Positions 1-7,196 of a stretch of DNA of 27,059 nucleotides are shown here, in pieces (within the stretch, counting starts at the first letter, position 1; the number at the start of each line of letters is the position of its first letter). The translations under genes and the position numbers were made by a program. Origin of the DNA: Flavobacterium sp. GTDB taxonomy: Bacteria; Bacteroidota; Bacteroidia; Flavobacteriales; Flavobacteriaceae. The DNA lies in contig JALRGZ010000181.1 in assembly GCA_023253295.1 (NCBI GenBank), positions 1-27,059 on the forward strand, given 5' to 3'. A model generated the notes under the pieces. The model was not told the DNA's origin, made no database searches, and saw only the letters and a program-made list of their open reading frames with translations.

Positions 1-1
1 T

Positions 2-124
2 ACGCCCGCCAGCGCGGATGAACGGCGTCTCGCTGTCACCTGTCGGCTGCCACGGCTCCATCGTGGTGCGGCCGAATAACAGGAACTCGTCGCCCAACCG
101 GCAGACGCCCACCAGCCCATCGGG
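2..124 (-). CDS. Fragment of a phage tail/DNA-stabilisation-like protein (foreign tip)
   Basis: The first ~125 bases are much richer in G+C than everything to the right. On the minus strand they form one open frame of 41 codons with no stop, running off the left edge. The peptide contains RLGDEFLLFGRTTMEPW followed by PTGDSETPFIRAGGR. The pattern of an FG-x-T-x-E-x-W segment, then TGD, then PF-x-R-x-G resembles the phage stabilisation / tail accessory factor family (P22 gp10 type), judged from memory of the family. Base composition and codon use (GC-rich third positions) do not match the Flavobacterium-like remainder. The fragment stops at about 125, where the AT-rich terminator repeat begins. 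I infer an assembly chimera rather than a prophage. The family call is moderate; its foreign nature is firmer. Confidence 0.45.
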
Positions 125-138
125 GGAGCTTTTATTTG

Positions 139-168
139 AAGCCTCTACAACAATGTAGAGGCTTTTTT
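139..168 (+). terminator. Rho-independent terminator, copy 1
   Basis: A 10-bp perfect stem (139-148 with 155-164; core AGCCTCTAC / GTAGAGGCT) encloses a 6-nt loop AACAAT and is followed by six T residues. The orientation serves transcription coming from the left on the plus strand, so the gene it belongs to is not in the window. Confidence 0.8.
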
Positions 169-196
169 ATTTTAAAACAATTCGACTGCATTCGAG

Positions 197-210
197 TCCG
201 CCGCGGCGGA
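197..210. repeat. Perfect 14-bp GC palindrome
   Basis: TCCGCCGCGGCGGA is its own reverse complement. It sits in AT-rich sequence between the two terminator copies and is preceded by TTCGACTGCATTCGAG (181-196), itself an imperfect inverted repeat. It may be part of a flavobacterial intergenic repeat. No function can be read from it. Confidence 0.7.
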
Positions 211-224
211 GAAGCTTTTATTTG

Positions 225-255
225 AAGCCTTTACAGCAATGTAGAGGCTTTTTTT
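225..255 (+). terminator. Rho-independent terminator, copy 2
   Basis: A 10-bp stem (225-234 with 241-250, containing one G-T pair) encloses loop AGCAAT and runs into a T tract ending at 255. It is a near copy of the hairpin at 139-168 and points the same way. It does not serve the minus-strand dehydrogenase to its right, because no T run follows on that strand. Confidence 0.8.
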
Positions 256-331
256 ATTTTTACAATAAAAGCATCTTAAACTCAAAAATTATATCTAAGA
301 CACTTTTATTAAAATATTTTTTTAACATAAA

Positions 332-1126
332 CTAATCCTCATTAGAAGGTTTTCCGATTGTAGCAAGGATCCCTCCGTCTACATAAACAATCTGACCGTT
401 TACAAAATCACTGGCTTTTGAACTTAAGAAAACTGCAGCACCTCTTAAATCGTCCGGGTCTCCCCAACGACCTGCCGGTGTTCTACCAATAATGAAATCG
501 TTAAATGGATGCCCATTTACCCTAATTGGAGCTGTTTGACTGGTTGCAAAATAACCTGGTCCAATTCCATTTGTCTGAATATTGAATCTTGCCCATTCTG
601 TAGCCATGTTTTTGGTAAGCATTTTCAAACCACCCTTGGCAGCAGCATAAGCACTAACTGAATCACGACCCAATTCGCTCATCATTGAACAAATATTGAT
701 AATCTTTCCTCCACCACGCTCAATCATTCCTTTAACTACATTTTTAGAAACGATAAACGGACTGATTAAATCCACATTGATAACTGCAGCAAAATCCTTT
801 ACTTCCATTTCAATCATTGGCATTCTTTTGATAATACCCGCATTATTAATTAAAATATCGATTGGTCCTACTTCTGCTTCAATCTTTTTGATAGCTGCAA
901 TTACTGCTTCTTCATCTGTTACATCAAAAAGGTAACCATAAGCTTCTAATCCTTCTGATTTGTATTCTGCAACCGCATTATCTACCGCTTCTTGCGAATT
1001 AAGATCGTTTACAACAATTTTAGCGCCTGAATGACCTAATCCTTTTGCCATCGCCATTCCTAAACCATGAACACCTCCAGTTACTAATGCAGTTTTACCT
1101 GTTAAATCAAATAAGTTGTTTGACAT
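332..1126 (-). CDS. KduD-like short-chain dehydrogenase/reductase (ketouronate or gluconate 5-dehydrogenase type)
   Basis: A 264-residue classical SDR. Visible motifs are the Rossmann glycine motif TGGVHGLG (16-23), NNAG (94-97), a serine in ICSMMS (147 or 150), and the catalytic Y160-x-x-x-K164 within SAYAAAKGG. No signal peptide is present, so it is cytoplasmic. Overall it resembles the 2-dehydro-3-deoxy-D-gluconate 5-dehydrogenase / gluconate 5-dehydrogenase group. KduD reduces the diketo-uronate formed from unsaturated uronic acid towards KDG. That role fits the GH88 and lyase-like genes of this locus, but the substrate is inferred from context. The gene is single and diverges from the esterase operon across a 219-bp control region. 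No kduI, KDG kinase or aldolase is in the window. Confidence 0.85.
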   Translation of the reverse strand: MSNNLFDLTGKTALVTGGVHGLGMAMAKGLGHSGAKIVVNDLNSQEAVDNAVAEYKSEGLEAYGYLFDVTDEEAVIAAIKKIEAEVGPIDILINNAGIIKRMPMIEMEVKDFAAVINVDLISPFIVSKNVVKGMIERGGGKIINICSMMSELGRDSVSAYAAAKGGLKMLTKNMATEWARFNIQTNGIGPGYFATSQTAPIRVNGHPFNDFIIGRTPAGRWGDPDDLRGAAVFLSSKASDFVNGQIVYVDGGILATIGKPSNED

Positions 1127-1165
1127 TATTAATTATTTTTAGTTTATTTTAAATCTGTTAGTAAC

Positions 1166-1173
1166 CAAAAGTA
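1166..1173 (-). promoter_or_regulatory. Candidate -7 box (TAnnTTTG) for the SDR gene
   Basis: On the minus strand TACTTTTG matches the Bacteroidota -7 consensus TAnnTTTG and lies 40 bp upstream of the SDR start. The TTTG nearest to the expected -33 region is only 12 bp away, closer than usual, so the call is weak. Confidence 0.3.
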
Positions 1174-1199
1174 GGCTAACTTCAACAAAACACTGTCCC

Positions 1200-1268
1200 G
1201 AACTGTTTGTTAAAATAGTGCCGTTAATCCTTAACAGCCACTTCATTTAAAAAATTAACAAACAGTTC
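1200..1268. promoter_or_regulatory. Perfect 14-bp inverted repeat, possible paired operator
   Basis: GAACTGTTTGTTAA at 1200-1213 is exactly repeated in inverse orientation as TTAACAAACAGTTC at 1255-1268, with 41 bp between. Inside lies a second small palindrome, GTTAA-TCC-TTAAC (1223-1235). The whole sits between the divergently transcribed SDR and esterase genes. Two inverted copies spaced about five helical turns apart suggest cooperative binding of a regulator to both promoters. No regulator gene is in the window, so this is inference. Confidence 0.55.
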
Positions 1269-1294
1269 AGAATGGTTATTTCTCAACTAAAAAT

Positions 1295-1302
1295 TATTTT
1301 TG
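1295..1302 (+). promoter_or_regulatory. Candidate -7 box (TAnnTTTG) for the esterase operon
   Basis: TATTTTTG fits the Bacteroidota -7 consensus and is 43 bp upstream of the esterase ATG. No clear -33 TTTG is seen at the normal distance, and the region is T-rich, so a chance match is possible. Confidence 0.3.
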
Positions 1303-1345
1303 ATTTATTTACTCATTATAAAAATCAAATTATTTTATTCTAATA

Positions 1346-2968
1346 ATGAAAATCCCATTCAAAAGTTCATACTGGCTAAAATTTTTAGTATTCTTACTCA
1401 TAGACTTTTGTGCCAATGCTCAGTATCAATGGTCTGCTCCTATAAATTCAGTTATTTCAAGTGAAACCAAAGATCATCCAAGAGCATTTTTATGGATACC
1501 AGAAAACTGTAATAAAGTACGCGCTGTTGTTTTGGGACAGCATAATATGACCGAAGAAACCATATTCAATCATTCGCAATTCAGAAAAGAAATGGGCAAA
1601 CTAGATATAGCGATTGTTTGGGTTAGTCCCGGATTCAATATGAGCTTTGATTTTCATAATGGAGCTGCTACAACTACGGAAAGTATCATGACTGATTTGG
1701 CCAATGTTTCGGGATATTCAGAATTAGAATTTGCCCCTATTATTCCTATTGGACATTCTGCCTACGCTACTTTTCCATGGAATTTTGCAGCAGCAAATCC
1801 TTCCAAAACTTTAGCTATTCTTTCAATACATGGTGATGCTCCCCAAACCACGCTTACTGGATACGGTGGAAAAAATATCGATTGGGGTAATAAAAATATA
1901 GACGGAATTCCGGGATTAATGGTAGAAGGTGAATACGAATGGTGGGAAGACAGAGTACAACCTGCACTGGATTATAAACAAGCTCATCCTGATGCTGCCA
2001 TCTCCTTTTTATGTGATGCCGGGCATGGACATTTTGATATTTCTGAAGAATTGATTGACTATATTAATTTATTTATTAAAAAAGCTGTTCAATATCGATT
2101 ACCTAAAAATGGTTCATTGAATCAACCTATCTCATTAAAAGCTATCAATCCAAAAGAAGGTTGGCTCAAAGAACGTTGGAAAAAGGATACAAAACCAACT
2201 TACAAAGCTGCTCCATTTGGAAAATATCAAGGGGATAGAAAAGATGCCTTTTGGTATTTTGACAAAGAAATCGCTAATACTACCGAAAAATTTTACGCAT
2301 TATCCAGAGGAAAAAAAGAGCAATATCTGGGATTTACCCAAAAGGGAAAATTATTGCCTTTCAATCCAAAATCACATGCAAGAATCATCAGTCAATTTAA
2401 ACCAGAAGATGATGGACTTACTTTTTATCTCAAGACTGTTTTTACCGATAGTATGAGAACTTCATTTTCAAATGAACATGCAAAAGGAAAACCAACTATT
2501 AGCAGAATATGTGGTCCCGTTGAAAAAGTAAATGATACCACATTTAGAGTTCAATTCTACAGAATGGGATTGAATAACAAAAAAAGAACTGGAGACATCT
2601 GGCTAATGGCTAGTCACCCTGGAGACAAAAACTATAAGAGTACTGTACAGCAATTCAACATGCGTATCCCTTTGAAAAACACCGAAGGACTAGAACAAAA
2701 AATTACTTTTGAGCCAATTCAAAATCAAAAAGCAGGCACAAAGGAAATTAGTCTTAATGCTAGCACAGACCGTAAATTACCAGTTTATTTTTATGTACAA
2801 GAAGGACCCGCAGTTATAAAAAATGCTAAATTAGTATTTACAAAAATTCCTAAACGAAGTAAATTTCCAATAAAAATAACTGTAGTAGCCTGGCAATATG
2901 GCCGCTCTATTGCACCCAAAATACAAACAGCAAAACCAATTATTCAAAACTTTTATATAGTTCCTTAA
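1346..2968 (+). CDS. Secreted alpha/beta-hydrolase-like esterase with extra C-terminal domain
   Basis: A 540-residue protein with an N-terminal signal peptide (hydrophobic stretch about 11-24, ending ANAQ). The first ~250 residues look like a serine hydrolase. There is an oxyanion-type segment GQHN (64-67), a nucleophile elbow GHSA with Ser138, and a C-terminal histidine region DAGHGHFD (224-231) that would supply the catalytic His. Residues ~260-540 form a second, beta-rich domain I do not recognise. The gene starts a two-gene plus-strand unit, with a GH28-like gene 11 bp downstream, so removal of acetyl or methyl groups ahead of a glycosidase is plausible. No carbohydrate esterase family is assigned with confidence; a peptidase-like or unrelated hydrolase role is not excluded. 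Confidence 0.6.
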   Translation: MKIPFKSSYWLKFLVFLLIDFCANAQYQWSAPINSVISSETKDHPRAFLWIPENCNKVRAVVLGQHNMTEETIFNHSQFRKEMGKLDIAIVWVSPGFNMSFDFHNGAATTTESIMTDLANVSGYSELEFAPIIPIGHSAYATFPWNFAAANPSKTLAILSIHGDAPQTTLTGYGGKNIDWGNKNIDGIPGLMVEGEYEWWEDRVQPALDYKQAHPDAAISFLCDAGHGHFDISEELIDYINLFIKKAVQYRLPKNGSLNQPISLKAINPKEGWLKERWKKDTKPTYKAAPFGKYQGDRKDAFWYFDKEIANTTEKFYALSRGKKEQYLGFTQKGKLLPFNPKSHARIISQFKPEDDGLTFYLKTVFTDSMRTSFSNEHAKGKPTISRICGPVEKVNDTTFRVQFYRMGLNNKKRTGDIWLMASHPGDKNYKSTVQQFNMRIPLKNTEGLEQKITFEPIQNQKAGTKEISLNASTDRKLPVYFYVQEGPAVIKNAKLVFTKIPKRSKFPIKITVVAWQYGRSIAPKIQTAKPIIQNFYIVP

Positions 2969-2979
2969 AAATCTTAATT

Positions 2980-4410
2980 ATGAAAAAAATAATCCCTCTC
3001 ATCATTTTTTTGTTTCCATTAGTTAGCATAGCACAACAACTTATTACTTTCCCAGCTTCAGATAGTATTCCTCACAATGATGATTTTACGGTTAAAGTGA
3101 GAACTGCTGGAGGACAATGGCAGGATTTATACGAATACGAAGCTCTGGTTGACATGCATAATGTGACCAAAAGTTCCATGGTGTATTTTGATTTTAAAGG
3201 CACAGTTGAATTTGCTATCACTTACAATCGAGGAACAGTACATTCAGCACGAATTCGTCCTTTGTCGTATGGTTTTGAACCTTTAATAGAAGGAAACACA
3301 CTTCATTTTTCACTTTCAAAACCTACAAATCTTTCTGTTGAAGTGAATGGAGATATTTTTCACAATCTACACATTTTTACTAATAATCCTGAAACATATA
3401 AACCCAATCCAAAAGATAAATCGGTTATCTATTTTGGCCCTGGATTTCACAAAGTAAAAGACAATGTTCTGCATGTTCCAAGCGGCAAAACAGTCTATTT
3501 AGCTGGCGGTGCAATATTAAATGCCTCTATTCATTGTGATAGTGTTAAAAACGTACGTATTTGTGGACGTGGTATTGTTTATAAAGCAGAAGATGGTGTG
3601 GGTGTAAATTATTCTGACCAAGTGCAAATTGAAGATTTAATTTTTCTAAATCCAAATCATTACACTGTATCGAGTGGTCAATCCAATAATTTAACGATAA
3701 AAAATATCCGTTCTTTCAGCTCTAAAGGTTGGGGAGATGGCATCGATTTATTTTGTAATAATACTGTATTAATTGACGGTGTGTTTATGCGTAACTCTGA
3801 TGATTGTATAGCAATATATGGACATCGTTGGAATTTTTATGGAGATTGTAAAAATGTTACTGTTCAAAACGCAACACTTTGGGCCGATGTTGCCCACCCA
3901 ATCCTAATTGGAACCCACGGAAATCCTGAACCCGGGAAAGCTGAAGTTCTTGAAAATATTAAATTTTACAATATTGATATCTTAAATCATGACGAGCCTC
4001 AAATTAATTATCAAGGCTGTATGTCCATAAATGTTTCTGATGAAAACTTAGCCCGCAACATCATATTTGAAGATATTCGTGTAGAAGATTTTGAACAAGG
4101 ACAATTGATCAATTTAAGAGTTACTTACAATAAAAAATACGCCAAAGCTCCTGGTCGCGGTATTGAAAATGTATTATTTAAAAATGTAAGTTATAATGGA
4201 AAAAATGCTACTATTTCAATCATTGAAGGCTATTCAGAAGAAAGAAATATTAAAAACGTTGTATTTGAAGGATTAAAAATAAACGGTGTTGAAATATCTC
4301 CAAAAGGCATTAATAAACGACACATGCAATATGCTGATTTTGCCCGATTCTACGAAGGACTTTATATTGAAGATATAGTTTATAAATCGTTAAATGAAGA
4401 AACTAAATAA
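2980..4410 (+). CDS. GH28/GH49-like right-handed beta-helix glycosidase
   Basis: 476 residues with a Sec signal peptide (1-18, cut after SIA). Residues ~20-140 form a beta-sandwich-like N-terminal domain, followed by a beta-helix. The catalytic-type aspartates of clan GH-N are visible as GDGIDL (D253, D256) and NSDDCIAIY (D274, D275). A histidine follows in IGTHG (H313), where typical GH28 enzymes have GHG. GH28 hydrolyses galacturonosyl or rhamnogalacturonan linkages. GH49 (dextranase/isopullulanase) shares the fold and the added N-terminal sandwich, so the family is not settled. Coupled to the esterase by an 11-bp gap, presumably co-transcribed. Likely periplasmic or secreted. Confidence 0.7.
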   Translation: MKKIIPLIIFLFPLVSIAQQLITFPASDSIPHNDDFTVKVRTAGGQWQDLYEYEALVDMHNVTKSSMVYFDFKGTVEFAITYNRGTVHSARIRPLSYGFEPLIEGNTLHFSLSKPTNLSVEVNGDIFHNLHIFTNNPETYKPNPKDKSVIYFGPGFHKVKDNVLHVPSGKTVYLAGGAILNASIHCDSVKNVRICGRGIVYKAEDGVGVNYSDQVQIEDLIFLNPNHYTVSSGQSNNLTIKNIRSFSSKGWGDGIDLFCNNTVLIDGVFMRNSDDCIAIYGHRWNFYGDCKNVTVQNATLWADVAHPILIGTHGNPEPGKAEVLENIKFYNIDILNHDEPQINYQGCMSINVSDENLARNIIFEDIRVEDFEQGQLINLRVTYNKKYAKAPGRGIENVLFKNVSYNGKNATISIIEGYSEERNIKNVVFEGLKINGVEISPKGINKRHMQYADFARFYEGLYIEDIVYKSLNEETK

Positions 4411-4518
4411 AACAACTTCAAAAAACTCTAAAATTATATTGCATTTTAACCAAAACTATATCTTTTGAGAAGTTGAAATTTGAGGAGTACCAAAGGAGTT
4501 TGAATACAAGCAAAAAAT

Positions 4519-4554
4519 AGGCTGTTTCACGATTTAGAAACAGCCTGTTTTTTT
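4519..4554. terminator. Bidirectional terminator between convergent genes
   Basis: A perfect 10-bp stem (4519-4528 AGGCTGTTTC with 4537-4546 GAAACAGCCT) and an 8-nt loop are followed by a run of seven T on the plus strand. It is preceded by a run of A (4512-4517), which gives a T run on the minus strand. It lies between the ends of the GH28-like gene (+) and the GH2 gene (-) and can serve both. Confidence 0.85.
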
Positions 4555-4573
4555 GTATAATTTTTAAACTATA

Positions 4574-7156
4574 TTATTTCGAAATAAAACCAAAAACTTC
4601 AAATTCAGCTAACTCAGCTGATTTTCCAGCTGGAATTTTCGTAAACGTTACTCTAACAAAACGTCCTGAAATTTTTTGATTTATATTTTCAACTCTAATT
4701 TTAGCTATCGAATTCGTATGTGACTGATTACTAATTAATTTCCAATTATTATCAGTATCCATTGTTTCAATTTTGTAACCAAAATTAGCTTCCTCCGGAA
4801 AACTCAATTTCAACTGTTTAATATCAATATTTCGTTCTAAGTCAACCTGCCACCAATGGTTTAAATTACTTTTTTCTGCTTTCCAAAAAGTATTTGGATT
4901 CCCGTCTCCAGCTAAACGCGAAGAATGACCCTGTATTTCATTACTTGCTTTTGTAGGATTATCTAATCCAAAACTACTAATTTTTATATTTGACTCTGTT
5001 CCGGTAAAACGAATATATGGACGATTTAAAACGACATTACTTTTGCCCTCTATAAACTGAGGTAATCCTTTTGTTTTAATCTTAATAATTGCATCTTTTA
5101 AACCAGGAGAAGATGCACGAATAATCGTTTCTCCTCCATAATATGAACGAAATTCAGTAGCAGCTAATCCGTCAATAATTTCTATATCTGATTTAGAATC
5201 AAAAGTTATACTTCTGCCAGTTGGAAATTCACCCGGGCCAGATTCAATAGTTAATTTTACAATTGGAGAATTACTTAACTCTTTACCATCACTTCCTATA
5301 ATACTAACCAATATATAGGCATCATCTGTTCCATCATTATTAATTTCATCCTTATCTGTAGTTAATTTAATAGCAGTAGCTTCACCTGCAACTCTTTCGG
5401 CAGGAGCTGGAATCCCTTTGTACTCGTTTCGATACCAATAATAAGATCTTTTAGGTATACGGGCATAATCAACAATTCCCATAGAACCAAAACGCTTTCC
5501 TGCAACACTTCCATGATCAAAACCACACCATATTGCCTCTCCACTCCTCCACTCATAGTGCCAAGGATATTTTTGACTTTTATCCTGATTTTCACCTAAA
5601 GGTAAATCCCCCCATCCTGGTATGTATTTCCCAGGACGAGCTGTTTCTGTCGATCCATATTCACTTACGACACTAGCAACACCCGGATTAATAAATAAAC
5701 GAGCTCCGTCTCCATTATAACCTGCAATATCTCCTATCTTATCCATTTCACCGCGTTGACAACCTCCAATAGCCACCGGACGAGTAGGATCTAACGTATG
5801 ACTTAAATCAACTTCTTTTTTTAATAATTTTCTTGTAGCATCTAATGTTTCTTTAGTTGTAAAGAAAGGCTCATTACTGGTGCTCCACACAATCACCGAT
5901 GGATGATTGCGATGAATACGAATCATATCCGTCATTTGTTCCAATACGCTCTGATCAAATGCTTCCCAATCATCCGGATTAGTTGGATAGGCATTACTCC
6001 CCTCATAATCTCCTTCTGTACGAGTTCCACCCGACCCCCAAAATGCAGTTTCAGACCAAAACAGCATTCCCTCTTTATCACATGCTTCTACAAAAGCCGG
6101 ATCATGCGGATAATGAGAACCTCGTATAAAATCAAAGCCCGCTTCTTTCATCATTTTTATATCTCTCAAAAAAGCATTATTTGTAACCGCATCACCCCAA
6201 CCTGCACGATCCTGATGCACATTAGCTCCTTTAAAATAATAATGCTCTCCGTTAAGAAAAAAACCTTTATCAGCAGTAAACTTAATACTACGAATACCTA
6301 ATGGTGAAAAATAATCATCTACTTCTTTGCCATTAATTGACACTACTGTTTTTACCGAATATAAGTATGGATTTTTGGGACTCCATAATTTAGGATTCTT
6401 TATTGGTTTACTAGTCTGGTCAAATACAATGGTTTGACCTGCTGAGATGGTTTTAGTAGATAAAAAATCGGTTATTTTTTTTCTTTTGGCATCTAAAATT
6501 GTTGTTGTTACAGTGGCTACAACTTCTGTCTCTTTTTCGTTAACAACTTCAGTTTTTACATTAAGTTTTGCCAAATCCTTAGAAACAACCGGAGTAGTTA
6601 CAAAAGTACCATACCATGTAACATGTACAGGATTAGTAACAACTAATTTTACATCTCTATATATCCCACCGCTAAAAACATGCTCTCCGGAGCGTGGGGC
6701 AATGCGAGAATCCCATAAATTATTCAAGCGTACAGCAATAACATTTTTCCCAACTTTAATAGCCTTTGTTATATCGATTTCAAAACCTGTATATCCTGAA
6801 TTGTGTTTCCCCACTAATTCACCGTTAACAAATATTTCTGCAGTTCTGTAAGCTCCTTCAAAATCCAGACTAATTTTTTTTCCAATCCATTGATTAGGCA
6901 CTTCTATATATTTTCGATACCATCCATAACCTATATAAAACTTGGCTGATTGATAATAAGGCATGCTAAAAGAATGTGGAATTCCAATATTGTCCCAAGT
7001 GGAATCATTAAAATCAATCCATTCTGCTCCCGAATAATCTCCCAATTTAAATTTCCATTCTCTGTTAATATTTATATTTTCTCTTAACGTTTGACCTATT
7101 AAAGAAATTTGAAAAAAAATTAAAAAATTAAAAATGATTTGTTTGATAAAACTCAT
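4574..7156 (-). CDS. GH2 family glycosidase with C-terminal discoidin/CBM32-like domain
   Basis: 860 residues with a signal peptide (about 1-21). The order is a jelly-roll sugar-binding domain (~30-175), an immunoglobulin-like domain (~180-290) and a TIM barrel (~295-600). An Ig-like GH2 C-terminal domain (~615-710) and a discoidin-like domain (~725-858) follow. The GH2 acid/base is in VIVWSTSNEP (N428, E429) and the nucleophile Glu is in VVSEYG (E499). GH2 covers beta-galactosidase, beta-glucuronidase, beta-mannosidase and beta-galacturonidase; I cannot pick one from sequence alone. It is the last gene of the minus-strand run, 40 bp after GH95. The terminal domain probably keeps the enzyme on polymeric or oligomeric substrate. 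Confidence 0.9.
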   Translation of the reverse strand: MSFIKQIIFNFLIFFQISLIGQTLRENININREWKFKLGDYSGAEWIDFNDSTWDNIGIPHSFSMPYYQSAKFYIGYGWYRKYIEVPNQWIGKKISLDFEGAYRTAEIFVNGELVGKHNSGYTGFEIDITKAIKVGKNVIAVRLNNLWDSRIAPRSGEHVFSGGIYRDVKLVVTNPVHVTWYGTFVTTPVVSKDLAKLNVKTEVVNEKETEVVATVTTTILDAKRKKITDFLSTKTISAGQTIVFDQTSKPIKNPKLWSPKNPYLYSVKTVVSINGKEVDDYFSPLGIRSIKFTADKGFFLNGEHYYFKGANVHQDRAGWGDAVTNNAFLRDIKMMKEAGFDFIRGSHYPHDPAFVEACDKEGMLFWSETAFWGSGGTRTEGDYEGSNAYPTNPDDWEAFDQSVLEQMTDMIRIHRNHPSVIVWSTSNEPFFTTKETLDATRKLLKKEVDLSHTLDPTRPVAIGGCQRGEMDKIGDIAGYNGDGARLFINPGVASVVSEYGSTETARPGKYIPGWGDLPLGENQDKSQKYPWHYEWRSGEAIWCGFDHGSVAGKRFGSMGIVDYARIPKRSYYWYRNEYKGIPAPAERVAGEATAIKLTTDKDEINNDGTDDAYILVSIIGSDGKELSNSPIVKLTIESGPGEFPTGRSITFDSKSDIEIIDGLAATEFRSYYGGETIIRASSPGLKDAIIKIKTKGLPQFIEGKSNVVLNRPYIRFTGTESNIKISSFGLDNPTKASNEIQGHSSRLAGDGNPNTFWKAEKSNLNHWWQVDLERNIDIKQLKLSFPEEANFGYKIETMDTDNNWKLISNQSHTNSIAKIRVENINQKISGRFVRVTFTKIPAGKSAELAEFEVFGFISK

Positions 7157-7196
7157 AACTATTGTCTGTATAATTTAACCTAAAAAGTATATTAGC

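Larger units (their letters stand above)
127..258. repeat. Two direct copies of a ~46-bp terminator-bearing repeat
   Basis: A segment starting AGCTTTTATTTGAAGCCT occurs at 127-172 and again at 213-258, offset by 86 bp, with only a few differences. Each copy carries a hairpin followed by a T run. Between the copies lies a short GC-rich element with a palindrome (197-210). The repeat could be a duplicated terminator downstream of a lost plus-strand gene, or a product of mis-assembly next to the chimeric tip. Confidence 0.75.

Noticed and set aside
181..210. A TTCGAGTCC segment that looks like the T-loop and 3' end of a tRNA
   Set aside because: The five bases before the loop (CTGCA) do not pair with those after it (CCGCC), and no matching acceptor or anticodon arm is present upstream.
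5903..6851. Plus-strand open frames opposite the GH2 gene
   Set aside because: They are shadows of the GH2 reading frame, with compositions typical of antisense translation.
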